DNA from: Streptomyces murinus
GTDB taxonomy: Bacteria > Actinomycetota > Actinomycetes > Streptomycetales > Streptomycetaceae
NCBI RefSeq assembly: GCF_002154555.1
Contig: NZ_MUNF01000100.1
Location: 1-38,441 of the forward strand
Length of the DNA stretch: 38,441 nucleotides
Direction: 5' to 3'
Below, in pieces: positions 15,848 through 23,753 of the stretch (the stretch's first letter is position 1; the number at the start of each line of letters is the position of its first letter). A model generated the notes under the pieces. It was given only the letters and a program-made list of their open reading frames with translations. It did no database searches and was not told the origin of the DNA. A program made the position numbers and the translations under genes.

Positions 15848-17401
15848 ATGTGGCCCATGCCCAGTGCAGAGATGACACCCCCGGGCGTGTACGAGCCCGA
15901 GCCGGAGCGGTCCGCCCCACCGGAGCCGGTGCGGCCGACCCGGGAGGACGAGGTCGCGGCGGCCGGCAGTGAGCTGGTCGGCGGCCCCATCGGGCGGTAC
16001 GCCCTGCTCGGAACCTCCTGGTGGACGCCCGTGCGGATCGTGGCGCTCGTGGCGATCGGCATGTTCGCCCTGGGCCTGGTCCAGAAGGCGCCGTGCTACC
16101 ACAGCGCCTGGTTCTTCGGCGCCAGCTCCCAGTACACGAAGGCCTGCTACTCGGACATCCCGCACCTCTACCAGGGCCGCGGATTCGCCGATCACCTCGT
16201 GCCCTACTTCGACAGACTCCCGGACGACCTGTCCGGCGGCATGGGCTATCTCGAGTACCCGGTGCTGACCGGAGTGTTCATGCAGGTGGCCTCCTGGCTG
16301 ACCCCGCACAGCGGCGGCATCCAGCACCAGGAGCAGTGGTACTGGTTCGTCAACGCCGCGATGCTGATGGTCTGTACGGCCGTACTCGCCGTCTGTGTGG
16401 CCCGTACCCACCGCCGGCGCCCCTGGGACGGCCTGCTGGTCGCTCTGGCGCCCGCGGCGGCGCTGACCGCCACCATCAACTGGGACCTGCTGGCGGTGGC
16501 GCTGACGGCCGCCGCGATGCTGATGTGGGCCCGCAGCCGCCCGATCGCCTTCGGCATCCTCCTGGGGCTCGCCACGGCCGCCAAGCTCTACCCCGTGCTC
16601 CTGCTCGGCCCCCTGCTCGTACTGTGCTGGCGGGCGGGCAGATGGCGGGAGTTCGTGCAGGCGGCGGCGGGAACGGCGGGCGCCTGGCTGGTGGTGAACC
16701 TGCCGGTGATGCTGTTCGCCTTCCCGGGCTGGTCGAAGTTCTACTCGTTCAGCCATGACCGGGGCGTCGACTTCGGCTCGTTCTGGCTGATCTGGTCCCA
16801 GAACTCGGACCACCCGCCGAGCACCGACTTCGTGAACACCGCCGCCACGGTGCTGGTGGTGCTGTGCTCCATCGGCATCGCCGTGCTCACGTTCACCGCC
16901 CCGCGCCGGCCGCGCTTCGCCCAGCTGGCCTTCCTGATCGTGGCGGTCTTCATCCTCACCAACAAGGTCTACTCGCCGCAGTACGTGCTCTGGCTGGTGC
17001 CGCTGGCGGCCCTCGCCCGGCCCAAGTGGCGGGACTTCCTGATCTGGCAGGCGTGCGAGGTGGCGTACTTCCTCGGCATCTGGATGTACCTCGCCTACAC
17101 GACCAGCGGAGACGCCCACAAGGGCCTGCCGACGCACGGCTACCAGTGGGCGATCGCCCTGCATCTGCTGGGCACGCTGTACCTGTGCGCCGTCGTCGTA
17201 CGCGACATCCTGATGCCGGAGCGGGACGTGGTGCGCCGGTCCGGGGACGACGATCCCTCGGGCGGGGTGCTCGACGGGGCGGAGGACGTCTTCGCGTTCA
17301 CCGCGCTGGCCCGTCCGCCCCGGCACGCGGCCCCGTACGAGGCGCCACAGGTGGAGTGGGGCAGGCCGGAAGCGGCGCCTCCCCAGGGCCGTTCGCTGTG
17401 A
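15848..17401 (+). CDS. GT87-like (DUF2029) polytopic membrane glycosyltransferase
   Basis: 517 residues, starting at ATG 15848 with GGGGAGG nine bases upstream. An acidic, Pro/Glu-rich cytoplasmic N-terminus (to about 55) is followed by about ten hydrophobic helices, e.g. VRIVALVAIGMFALGLVQ and TAVLAVCVARTHRRRPWDGLLVALAPAAAL. The exposed loop after helix 1 has HLYQGRGFADHLVPYFDRL and GYLEYPVLTG. The Tyr-Pro loop motif and the later WDLLAVALTAAAML fit the GT-C fold of polyprenyl-phosphate-mannose-dependent mannosyltransferases. It corresponds to Rv0051 next to ponA1. Donor and acceptor are unknown; an envelope glycan role is inferred from the neighbours. The stop lies inside a hairpin. Confidence 0.82.
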   Translation: MWPMPSAEMTPPGVYEPEPERSAPPEPVRPTREDEVAAAGSELVGGPIGRYALLGTSWWTPVRIVALVAIGMFALGLVQKAPCYHSAWFFGASSQYTKACYSDIPHLYQGRGFADHLVPYFDRLPDDLSGGMGYLEYPVLTGVFMQVASWLTPHSGGIQHQEQWYWFVNAAMLMVCTAVLAVCVARTHRRRPWDGLLVALAPAAALTATINWDLLAVALTAAAMLMWARSRPIAFGILLGLATAAKLYPVLLLGPLLVLCWRAGRWREFVQAAAGTAGAWLVVNLPVMLFAFPGWSKFYSFSHDRGVDFGSFWLIWSQNSDHPPSTDFVNTAATVLVVLCSIGIAVLTFTAPRRPRFAQLAFLIVAVFILTNKVYSPQYVLWLVPLAALARPKWRDFLIWQACEVAYFLGIWMYLAYTTSGDAHKGLPTHGYQWAIALHLLGTLYLCAVVVRDILMPERDVVRRSGDDDPSGGVLDGAEDVFAFTALARPPRHAAPYEAPQVEWGRPEAAPPQGRSL

Positions 17402-17410
17402 GCGAACGGC
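17388..17410 (+). terminator. Hairpin overlapping the glycosyltransferase stop codon
   Basis: A 10-bp perfect stem, GCCGTTCGCT and AGCGAACGGC, with a 3-base loop; the stop codon TGA is within it. Confidence 0.5.
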
Positions 17411-17462
17411 TCGGCTGAACGGCCCGCGCCGCTTCGGCCCGGGTGAAGGACGAGGACACGAA

Positions 17463-17496
17463 GAAGGCCGTACACGCGGTTCCGTGTACGGCCTTC
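17463..17496. terminator. Bidirectional terminator between convergent genes
   Basis: A 14-bp perfect stem, GAAGGCCGTACACG and CGTGTACGGCCTTC, with a 6-base loop. It lies between the glycosyltransferase gene (plus) and the racemase-like gene (minus). Confidence 0.8.
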
Positions 17497-17528
17497 CCGT
17501 TGTCCGTTACCGGCAGGCTCGGCCGGTC

Positions 17529-18560
17529 TCAGCAGTCCACGATGCGGTCGAACTGCGTGGTGGTGTGCCGCAGATGAGCCACCAGCTCGTCACCGACCTT
17601 GGGCTCCGCGGCGTCCGAGGGCACGAACAGGATCGACACCTGCATGTGCGGCGGTTCGGCGAACCAGCGCTGCTTGCCGTCCCAGACGAACGGGGAGAGG
17701 TTCCGGTTGACCGTGGCGAGACCGGCGCGGGCGACGCCCTTGGCGCGCGGCATGACGCCGTGCAGGGCCTTCGGTGCCTCCAGGCCCACCCCGTGCGACG
17801 TACCGCCCGCCACGACCACCAGGAAGCCGTCGGAGGCCGCCTTCTGCTGCCGGTAGCCGAACCGGTCGCCCTTGGTCACCCGGGTGACGTCCAGGACGGC
17901 ACCGCGGTACTGGGTCGCCTCGTGGTCCCCCAGCCACAGCCGGGTGCCGATGCGGGCGCGGAACCGGGTCTGCGGGAACTGCTGCTGGAGCCGGACGAGT
18001 TCGTCGGCCTTGAGGTGGCTGACGAACATCGTGTGCAGCGGCAGCCGGGCGGCGCGCAGCCGGTCCATCCAGCCGATGACCTCCTCGACGGCGTCCGAGC
18101 CGTCGGTGCGGTCCAGCGGCAGATGGATGGCGAAGCCCTCCAGGCGGACGTTCTCTATGGCCTGGTGCAGCTGCGGCAGGTCCTGCTCACTGATGCCGTG
18201 CCGCTTCATCGAGGACATCACCTCGATGACGACACGCGCGCCCACCAGGCCGTACACGCCGTCGATCGAGGAGACCGAGCGGACCACCCGGTCGGGCAGC
18301 GGCACCGGCTCCTCGCCGCGCCGGTAGGGCGTCAGCACCAGCAGGTCGCCGCCGAAGTAGTCCTTGATGCGCGCGGCCTCGTACGTGGTGCCGACGGCGA
18401 GCAGGTCCGAGCCGAGCCGGGTGGCCTCCTCCGAAAGCCGTTCGTGCCCAAACCCGTAGCCGTTGCCCTTGCAGACCGGGACCAGGCCCGGGAACTGCTC
18501 CTGCACGTGCTTGTGGTGCGCCCGCCAGCGCGCGGTGTCGACGTAGAGCGTGAGCGCCAT
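17529..18560 (-). CDS. Alanine racemase-like PLP protein of the femX locus
   Basis: 343 residues, somewhat shorter than Alr (about 370-390). The N-terminal TIM-barrel domain carries the PLP lysine context PVCKGNGYGFG (Lys31), matching VVKADAYGHG of alanine racemase. The C-terminal domain is divergent: TKGDRFGYRQ and VVVAGGTSHGVGLEAPKAL replace the usual GYGDGYPR tyrosine loop and VSMDQ segment, so true racemase chemistry is doubtful. It lies 82 bp downstream of femX on the same strand. A role in cell-wall amino-acid supply or PLP-dependent regulation is inferred only from position. Start ATG 18560, with AAAGGG upstream. Confidence 0.8.
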   Translation of the reverse strand: MALTLYVDTARWRAHHKHVQEQFPGLVPVCKGNGYGFGHERLSEEATRLGSDLLAVGTTYEAARIKDYFGGDLLVLTPYRRGEEPVPLPDRVVRSVSSIDGVYGLVGARVVIEVMSSMKRHGISEQDLPQLHQAIENVRLEGFAIHLPLDRTDGSDAVEEVIGWMDRLRAARLPLHTMFVSHLKADELVRLQQQFPQTRFRARIGTRLWLGDHEATQYRGAVLDVTRVTKGDRFGYRQQKAASDGFLVVVAGGTSHGVGLEAPKALHGVMPRAKGVARAGLATVNRNLSPFVWDGKQRWFAEPPHMQVSILFVPSDAAEPKVGDELVAHLRHTTTQFDRIVDC

Positions 18561-18642
18561 GGCCGGACCCGGACCCTTTCTCGTGGCTGAGGTGTATCGG
18601 GGGTGAAGGGCTGTGAACCCTATGGAATCAAACGCCGGCTGC

Positions 18643-19764
18643 TCAGCGGCGCGACATGTAGATGTCGAGCGCCTTGTGGAGCAGCTTGTTCAGCGGGAAG
18701 TCCCATTCGCCGAGGTACTCGGCGGCCTGTCCGCCCGTGCCGACCTTGAACTGGATCAGGCCGAACAGGTGGTCCGACTCGTCCAGCGAGTCGGAGATGC
18801 CGCGCAGGTCGTAGACGGTCGCCCCGAGGGCGTAGGCGTCGCGCAGCATGCACCACTGCATCGCGTTCGAGGGCCGGACCTCGCGGCCGATGTTGTCGGA
18901 GGCGCCGTAGGAGTACCAGACATGGCCGCCGACGATCAGCATGGTGGCCGCGGACAGGTTCACACCGTTGTGCCGGGCGAAGTACAGCCGCATGCGGTTG
19001 GGGTCCTCGGTGTTGAGGGCCGTCCACATGCGCTGGAAGTACGACAGCGGGCGCGGCCGGAAGTGGTCGCGCACGGCCGTGATCTCGTACAGCCGCTGCC
19101 ACTCGGCGAGGTCCTGGTAGCCGCCCTGGACGACCTCGACGCCGGCCTTCTCGGCCTTCTTGATGTTGCGGCGCCACAGCTGGTTGAAGTTCTTGTGGAC
19201 CTCTTCCAGGGAGCGGTTCGCCAGCGGCACCTGGTAGACGTAGCGCGGCTGGACGTCGCCGAAGCCCGCGCCGCCGTCCTCGCCCTGCTGCCAGCCCATG
19301 CGGCGCAGCTTGTCGGCGACCTCGAAGGCGCGCGGCTCGATGTAGTCGGCCTCCAGGTCGCGCAGACGCTTGACGTCCTGGTCCTGGATGCCCTTCTTGA
19401 TGGTCTCGGCGTTCCAGCGACGGATGATCACCGGCGGGCCCATCTTCACGGAGAAGGCGCCCTGCTGCTTCAGGTGCGCGAGCATCGGCTGGATCCAGTC
19501 GTCCAGGTTCGGCGCGTACCAGTTGATGACCGGGCCCTCGGGCAGATAGGCGAGGTAGCGCTTGATCTTGGGCAGCTGGCGGTAGAGGACCAGGCCCACG
19601 CCGACCAGCTGACCGCTGCGCTCGTCGATCCAGCCGAGGCTCTCCGAGCGCCACTCCGCCTTCACGTCGGCCCAGGCCGGGACCTGCATGTGGCTCGCCG
19701 ACGGCAGGCTCTGGATGAATGCCAGATGCTGCTCTCGGCTGATGGTCCTCAGGGTCAGGCTCAT
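18643..19764 (-). CDS. femX: FemX, peptidoglycan bridge first-glycine ligase (FemABX family)
   Basis: 373 residues with the tandem-GNAT fold of FemABX aminoacyltransferases: FVKMGPP-like segment FSVKMGPPVIIRR near 110, LWRRNIKKAEKAGVEV in the middle, and ATMLIVGGHVWYSYGASD and YDLRGI near the C-terminus. It uses charged glycyl-tRNA to add the cross-bridge glycine to the L,L-diaminopimelate of lipid II. In S. coelicolor FemX (SCO3904, as I recall) is essential unless VanK substitutes. ATG 19764 is selected for GAGGAG nine bases upstream; an ATG at 19797 is poorer. It is the upstream gene of the pair with the racemase-like protein. Confidence 0.9.
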   Translation of the reverse strand: MSLTLRTISREQHLAFIQSLPSASHMQVPAWADVKAEWRSESLGWIDERSGQLVGVGLVLYRQLPKIKRYLAYLPEGPVINWYAPNLDDWIQPMLAHLKQQGAFSVKMGPPVIIRRWNAETIKKGIQDQDVKRLRDLEADYIEPRAFEVADKLRRMGWQQGEDGGAGFGDVQPRYVYQVPLANRSLEEVHKNFNQLWRRNIKKAEKAGVEVVQGGYQDLAEWQRLYEITAVRDHFRPRPLSYFQRMWTALNTEDPNRMRLYFARHNGVNLSAATMLIVGGHVWYSYGASDNIGREVRPSNAMQWCMLRDAYALGATVYDLRGISDSLDESDHLFGLIQFKVGTGGQAAEYLGEWDFPLNKLLHKALDIYMSRR

Positions 19765-19886
19765 GTCGGGGCGCTCCTCGGGCTGGTGTGTCCCCATGGG
19801 TTCAGGGGCTCCGGCTCTCGCGCCGAAGCCTACTGCGCCCGCTGAGCACCCCGATGGGGCGGACGGCTCAGAAGGGCCCGCCCGCG

Positions 19887-19929
19887 CGAGGCCGCCCCCG
19901 CGGAGATCGTCTTCGCGGGGGCGGCCTCG
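19887..19929 (-). terminator. Strong hairpin terminator after the small membrane protein gene
   Basis: A 16-bp perfect GC stem (CGAGGCCGCCCCCGCG and its complement) with an 11-base loop, starting 12 bp downstream of the minus-strand stop at 19942 and separating it from femX. Confidence 0.8.
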
Positions 19930-19941
19930 GGAGGGACCGCC

Positions 19942-20253
19942 TCAGAACAGGCCGCCGAACAGCCCGCCGTTCGACATGCCGATCAGCAGGCCGACCCCGG
20001 AGGCGCCGAGGCCGAGGATCAGCCCGAAGCGCTCGCGTGTGGTCACCGAGACCCACTGCCCGTACGCGCCGGTGACGATGCCGACCAGACCGGCCCAGGA
20101 CGTGAGCAGGTGCAGGCCGGGGAAGAACGCGGTGATGAAGGACAGCAGGCCCAGGACCAGCGTCACGGCCATCAGGATGTCCGGGAGCGGATGGGTCTTG
20201 CCGTCGCTGGCGAAGAGGGATCCGGCGGTGTTGGGCTGCAAAGCCTGTGCCAT
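19942..20253 (-). CDS. Small integral membrane protein, function unknown
   Basis: 103 residues with about three hydrophobic helices (ILMAVTLVLGLLSFITAFFPGL, LTSWAGLVGIVTGAYG, LILGLGASGVGLLIGM) and a Gly/Phe-rich end (NGGLFGGLF). ATG 20253 is certain because AGGAGGT precedes it. It is divergent from rpsF and isolated by a strong terminator. I recognise it only as a conserved Streptomyces membrane protein. Confidence 0.8.
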   Translation of the reverse strand: MAQALQPNTAGSLFASDGKTHPLPDILMAVTLVLGLLSFITAFFPGLHLLTSWAGLVGIVTGAYGQWVSVTTRERFGLILGLGASGVGLLIGMSNGGLFGGLF

Positions 20254-20334
20254 GGGGCACCTCCTGCGGAAGGCGGCGCATCGTAGCGCCGTACACACCC
20301 GACGTGTACAGATTGTCGGCCCTCACGGCCGGAT

Positions 20335-20364
20335 TTCAACCGGAAGCGGGTGTGCGGGTAGTCT
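20335..20364 (+). promoter_or_regulatory. rpsF: Candidate vegetative promoter of the rpsF operon
   Basis: TTCAAC, an 18-bp spacer, then TAGTCT, about 170 bp upstream of rpsF. This is a modest HrdB-type match. Nearby, GTACAC-N7-GTGTAC (20291-20309) is an inverted repeat in the divergent region. Confidence 0.4.
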
Positions 20365-20443
20365 GTACCGTCTGCACCGGTGTCTGCCCGGATCCGCGGC
20401 GGGGAATCCTCGCGGAGCCCTGATCGTCAGTGGAAACCCCTGA

Positions 20444-20466
20444 TTGTCAGTGTCGGCCGATACCGT
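20444..20466 (+). promoter_or_regulatory. rpsF: RecA-NDp / PafBC-type DNA-damage promoter of rpsF-ssb
   Basis: TTGTCAGTG, eight bases, then TACCGT: a full match to the actinobacterial RecA-NDp consensus (tTGTCRgtg-N8-TAnnnT), now attributed to the activator PafBC. Predicted transcription start is about 20473. A degenerate upstream copy lies 26 bases earlier at 20418-20432 (CCCTGATCGTCAGTG); the two 15-mers form a direct repeat with a 20-bp period. Confidence 0.7.
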
Positions 20467-20480
20467 TGCGAACGCATTAG

Positions 20481-20527
20481 ACCCTCCTGCCACGGAACGA
20501 CCGTGGCCGCTGAGTCCAAAGGAGGTG
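20481..20527 (+). promoter_or_regulatory. rpsF: Possible S6:S18 autoregulatory leader of rpsF
   Basis: GCCACGG-AACGA-CCGTGGC (20489-20507) is a 7-bp hairpin followed at once by CGCTGAGTCC; CCG at 20507-20509 is next to the stem, as in the S6:S18-binding RNA motif. CCCTCC (20482-20487) could pair with the GGAGG ribosome-binding site at 20521, which suggests a way to block translation. This is a by-eye structural match only. Confidence 0.45.
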
Positions 20528-20535
20528 GGTTCCAC

Positions 20536-20826
20536 ATGCGTCACTACGAGGTGATGGTCATCCTCGACCCCGATCTCGAGGAGCGTGCTGTCTCCCCGCT
20601 GATCGAGAACTTCATGTCCGTCGTCCGTGATGGCGGCGGCAAGGTGGAGAAGGTCGACACCTGGGGCCGTCGTCGTCTCGCCTACGAGATCAAGAAGAAG
20701 CCCGAGGGCATCTACTCGGTCATCGACCTGCAGGCCGAGCCTGCGGTCGTCAAGGAGCTCGACCGCCAGATGAACCTGAACGAGTCGGTCCTCCGGACCA
20801 AGGTCCTCCGTCCCGAGATGCACTGA
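20536..20826 (+). CDS. rpsF: 30S ribosomal protein S6
   Basis: 96 residues, the standard length: [25 protein letters not shown] at the start and [20 protein letters not shown], the conserved S6 core. It binds S18 on the 30S platform. ATG 20536 follows GGAGGTGGG. It is the first gene of rpsF-ssb-rpsR-rplI. Confidence 0.98.
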   Translation: MRHYEVMVILDPDLEERAVSPLIENFMSVVRDGGGKVEKVDTWGRRRLAYEIKKKPEGIYSVIDLQAEPAVVKELDRQMNLNESVLRTKVLRPEMH

Positions 20827-20899
20827 GCCTCGGCTCAGTTGATCCCGGGATTCGAGTAGCAGCAAGCAGCCAGCAGCAAACCCGCCGAGAGGTTCCCCC

Positions 20900-21496
20900 A
20901 TGGCAGGCGAGACCGTCATCACGGTCATCGGCAATCTTGTCGACGACCCCGAGCTGCGCTTCACCCCGTCCGGTGCGGCGGTCGCGAAGTTCCGTATCGC
21001 GTCCACCCCCCGCACCTTCGACCGTCAGACCAATGAGTGGAAGGACGGCGAGAGCCTGTTCCTGACCTGCTCGGTCTGGCGCCAGGCGGCGGAGAACGTC
21101 GCCGAGTCGCTCCAGCGAGGCATGCGCGTGCTCGTGCAGGGCCGGCTGAAGCAGCGGTCCTACGAGGACCGTGAGGGCGTCAAGCGCACGGTCTACGAGC
21201 TGGACGTCGACGAGGTCGGCCCCAGCCTGCGCAACGCCACGGCCAAGGTCACCAAGACCTCCGGTGGTGGCGGTCGCGGTGGCCAGGGCGGTTACGGCGG
21301 CGGCCAGCAGGGTGGCGGCCAGGCCGGCGGCGGCTGGGGCGGTGGCTCCGGTGGCGGCCAGCAGGGTGGCGGCGCTCCGGCCGACGACCCGTGGGCGACC
21401 GGCGCTCCCGCCGGTGGCAACCAGGGTGGTGGCGGCTGGGGCGGTGGCTCCGGTGGCAACCAGGGCGGCGGCTACTCGGACGAGCCTCCTTTCTAG
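20900..21496 (+). CDS. ssb: Single-stranded DNA-binding protein
   Basis: 198 residues. The OB fold covers about 1-115 ([40 protein letters not shown]). A long Gly/Gln-rich linker of GGW/GGQ repeats follows, ending in the acidic tip SDEPPF that docks replication and repair partners. It lies 73 bp after rpsF; the shared RecA-NDp-type promoter would raise its level on DNA damage. Confidence 0.98.
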   Translation: MAGETVITVIGNLVDDPELRFTPSGAAVAKFRIASTPRTFDRQTNEWKDGESLFLTCSVWRQAAENVAESLQRGMRVLVQGRLKQRSYEDREGVKRTVYELDVDEVGPSLRNATAKVTKTSGGGGRGGQGGYGGGQQGGGQAGGGWGGGSGGGQQGGGAPADDPWATGAPAGGNQGGGGWGGGSGGNQGGGYSDEPPF

Positions 21497-21537
21497 GGCT
21501 CGTATCCCACACTTCTTGATCACACAGGAGAAACACC

Positions 21538-21774
21538 ATGGCGAAGCCGCCTGTGCGCAAGCCTAAGAAGAAGGTCTGCGCTTTCTGCAAGGACAAGGTC
21601 ACGTACGTGGACTACAAGGACACGAACATGCTGCGGAAGTTCATTTCCGACCGCGGCAAGATCCGTGCCCGCCGCGTGACCGGCAACTGCACGCAGCACC
21701 AGCGTGACGTCGCCACGGCCGTGAAGAACAGCCGTGAGATGGCGCTGCTGCCCTACACGTCCACCGCGCGATAA
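21538..21774 (+). CDS. rpsR: 30S ribosomal protein S18 (Cys-containing form)
   Basis: 78 residues. [11 protein letters not shown] and GNCTQHQRD supply CxxC and CxxH, the zinc-binding C+ type of S18; Streptomyces usually has a second cysteine-free copy elsewhere under Zur control. [22 protein letters not shown] is the conserved core. GGAG lies eight bases before the ATG. Confidence 0.97.
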   Translation: MAKPPVRKPKKKVCAFCKDKVTYVDYKDTNMLRKFISDRGKIRARRVTGNCTQHQRDVATAVKNSREMALLPYTSTAR

Positions 21775-21792
21775 GGGAAGGGTGACCGACTC

Positions 21793-22239
21793 ATGAAGAT
21801 CATCCTCACCCACGAGGTCTCCGGCCTCGGTGCCGCCGGCGATGTTGTCGACGTCAAGGACGGCTACGCTCGCAACTACCTGATCCCGCGGAAGTTCGCT
21901 ATCCGCTGGACCAAGGGTGGCGAGAAGGACGTCGCGCAGATCCGTCGTGCGCGCAAGATCCACGAGATCCAGACCATCGAGCAGGCCAACCAGGTCAAGG
22001 CCCAGCTCGAGGGCGTGAAGGTCCGTCTGGCCGTTCGCTCCGGCGACGCCGGTCGTCTCTTCGGTTCCGTCACCCCGGCCGACGTCGCGTCCGCGATCAA
22101 GGCTTCCGGTGGCCCCGAGGTCGACAAGCGCCGCATCGAGCTGGGCGCCCCGATCAAGACCCTGGGCTCCCACGAGACGTCCGTGCGTCTGCACCCCGAG
22201 GTGGCCGCCAAGGTCGCCATCGAGGTTGTCTCCGCGTGA
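21793..22239 (+). CDS. rplI: 50S ribosomal protein L9
   Basis: 148 residues. The N-terminal domain [31 protein letters not shown] is diagnostic, joined by a long helix to the C-terminal RNA-binding domain ([16 protein letters not shown]). It is the last gene of the operon, 18 bp after rpsR, followed by a strong terminator. Confidence 0.98.
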   Translation: MKIILTHEVSGLGAAGDVVDVKDGYARNYLIPRKFAIRWTKGGEKDVAQIRRARKIHEIQTIEQANQVKAQLEGVKVRLAVRSGDAGRLFGSVTPADVASAIKASGGPEVDKRRIELGAPIKTLGSHETSVRLHPEVAAKVAIEVVSA

Positions 22240-22264
22240 CCCAGCGCTCGGTCTGAGCAGCTGA

Positions 22265-22303
22265 GAAGAGGGGCCGTACCCATCGCGGGTACGGCCCCTC
22301 TTC
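22265..22303. terminator. Terminator of the rpsF-rplI operon
   Basis: A 17-bp perfect stem, GAAGAGGGGCCGTACCC and its complement, with loop ATCGC, 26 bp after the rplI stop. It may also stop the convergent MATE transcript. Confidence 0.88.
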
Positions 22304-22356
22304 CGTTGCCGGTGCGGCTCTCGCCGACGCGTCCCGGGAGGGGCACCACGGCGGAT

Positions 22357-22370
22357 GTTTCACGTGAAAC
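22357..22370. other. parS site 4
   Basis: A perfect GTTTCACGTGAAAC, ending two bases before the MATE stop codon and between convergent genes. Confidence 0.94.
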
Positions 22371-22372
22371 GG

Positions 22373-23710
22373 TCAGCGGGTCGCGCCCGTCACCAGCCAG
22401 CGGCCCGAGCGGCTGCGCCACCACAGGGTGGCCATACGGACGGTCATCATCAGCGTCATCGCGGCCCAGAGCGCGGTCAGACCGCCGCCGAATACCGGGA
22501 TGAGCAGGGCCGCCGGGACGAACACCGCCAGGGTCACCAGCATCGCCCCGGCCAGATACGGTCCGTCGCCCGCGCCCATCAGGACGCCGTCCAGGACGAA
22601 GACGATCCCGCAGATGGGCTGTGACAACGCCACCATCAGCAGCGCGGGCAGGGCGGCGTCCTTGACCACCGGGTCGCTGGTGAACAGCGGCAGGAAGAGC
22701 GGTCGGGCCGCGACGACCAGCAGTCCGAGTACGGCACCGGTGGCGATGCCCCACTGGACCATCCGCCGGCAGGCCGCGCGGGCGCCCTCGGTGTCGGCTG
22801 CTCCGAGGTAGCGGCCGATGATGGCCTGCCCCGCGATCGCGATGGCGTCGAGCGCGAAGGCCAGCAGGCTCCACAGGGACAGAGTGATCTGGTGGGCGGC
22901 GATGTCGGCGTCACCGAGGCGGGCCGCGACGGCGGTGGCGATCATGAGGATCGCGCGCAGCGACAGGGTGCGGACCAGTAGCGGGACACCAGCCTGTGCC
23001 GAGGCCCGGATCCCGGCCGCGTCCGGGCGCAGGGACGCACCGTGCCGACGGGCGCCGCGTACGACCACGGTCAGATAGACGGCCGCCATGGCGCACTGCG
23101 CGATGACCGTGCCCCAGGCCGAACCCGCGATGCCCAGCCCGGCGCCGTAGACCAGGCCCACATTGAGGACGGCGTTGGCGATGAAACCGCCGACGGCGAC
23201 ATAGAGCGGTGTCCTGGTGTCCTGGAGACCGCGGAGCACTCCGGTGGCGGCGAGCACCATGAGCATGGCCGGGATGCCCAGGGAGGAAATGCGGAGATAG
23301 GTGGTGGCATAGGGCGCCGCCGTGGTGGAGGCGCCGAAGAGGTCCACGATGCCGGGTGCCAGGGGGAGGACGACGGCGATGACCGCGATCCCGAGCAGCA
23401 GCGCCAGCCAGATGCCGTCCATGCCCTGGCGGATGGCGCCCGGGCGATCGCCCGCGCCGACCCGGCGGGCCACGGCGGCCGTGGTGGCGTAGGCGAGAAA
23501 GACGAACACGCTCACGGCAGTGGTCAGGAGGGCGGAGGCGACGCCGAGACCGGCGAGCTGGGCGGTGCCGAGGTGGCCGACAATGGCACTGTCCGCCATG
23601 ACGAAGAGAGGCTCGGCGACGAGCGCGCCGAAGGCCGGGACGGCCAGCGCGACGATCTCTCGGTCGTGCCGCCGGCGGGTGGCCTCGGGGATCTCGGGAG
23701 CCTGGGTCAT
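22373..23710 (-). CDS. MATE-family efflux transporter (DinF-like)
   Basis: 445 residues and about twelve helices. The first repeat has IVALAVPAFGALVAEPLFVMADSAIVGHLGTAQLAGLGVA and GVLRGLQDTRTPLYVA, hallmarks of the DinF branch. It exports organic cations or other drugs by Na+ or H+ antiport; the substrate is unknown. ATG 23710 has no ribosome-binding site, and a promoter (TTGCAT-N18-TACATT) ends about seven bases upstream, so the mRNA is probably leaderless. A DnaA-box-like 9-mer lies in that spacer. Confidence 0.9.
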   Translation of the reverse strand: MTQAPEIPEATRRRHDREIVALAVPAFGALVAEPLFVMADSAIVGHLGTAQLAGLGVASALLTTAVSVFVFLAYATTAAVARRVGAGDRPGAIRQGMDGIWLALLLGIAVIAVVLPLAPGIVDLFGASTTAAPYATTYLRISSLGIPAMLMVLAATGVLRGLQDTRTPLYVAVGGFIANAVLNVGLVYGAGLGIAGSAWGTVIAQCAMAAVYLTVVVRGARRHGASLRPDAAGIRASAQAGVPLLVRTLSLRAILMIATAVAARLGDADIAAHQITLSLWSLLAFALDAIAIAGQAIIGRYLGAADTEGARAACRRMVQWGIATGAVLGLLVVAARPLFLPLFTSDPVVKDAALPALLMVALSQPICGIVFVLDGVLMGAGDGPYLAGAMLVTLAVFVPAALLIPVFGGGLTALWAAMTLMMTVRMATLWWRSRSGRWLVTGATR

Positions 23711-23717
23711 GGGCGCT

Positions 23718-23753
23718 AATGTAATCGTCCACAGGTAAGAGATGCAATTGCAT
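23718..23753 (-). promoter_or_regulatory. MATE promoter with overlapping palindrome
   Basis: On the minus strand TTGCAT (23747-23742), an 18-bp spacer, then TACATT (23723-23718). The 12-bp palindrome ATGCAATTGCAT (23742-23753) covers the -35 box and is a candidate operator, flanked by GTAAG and CTTAC. Confidence 0.5.

Noticed and set aside
12776..17326. A 1516-codon open frame antisense to the PBP and glycosyltransferase genes
   Set aside because: Long antisense frames are normal in GC-rich DNA with strong third-position bias. The plus-strand proteins have clear catalytic motifs and ribosome sites; the antisense product is low-complexity Arg/Gly/Val.
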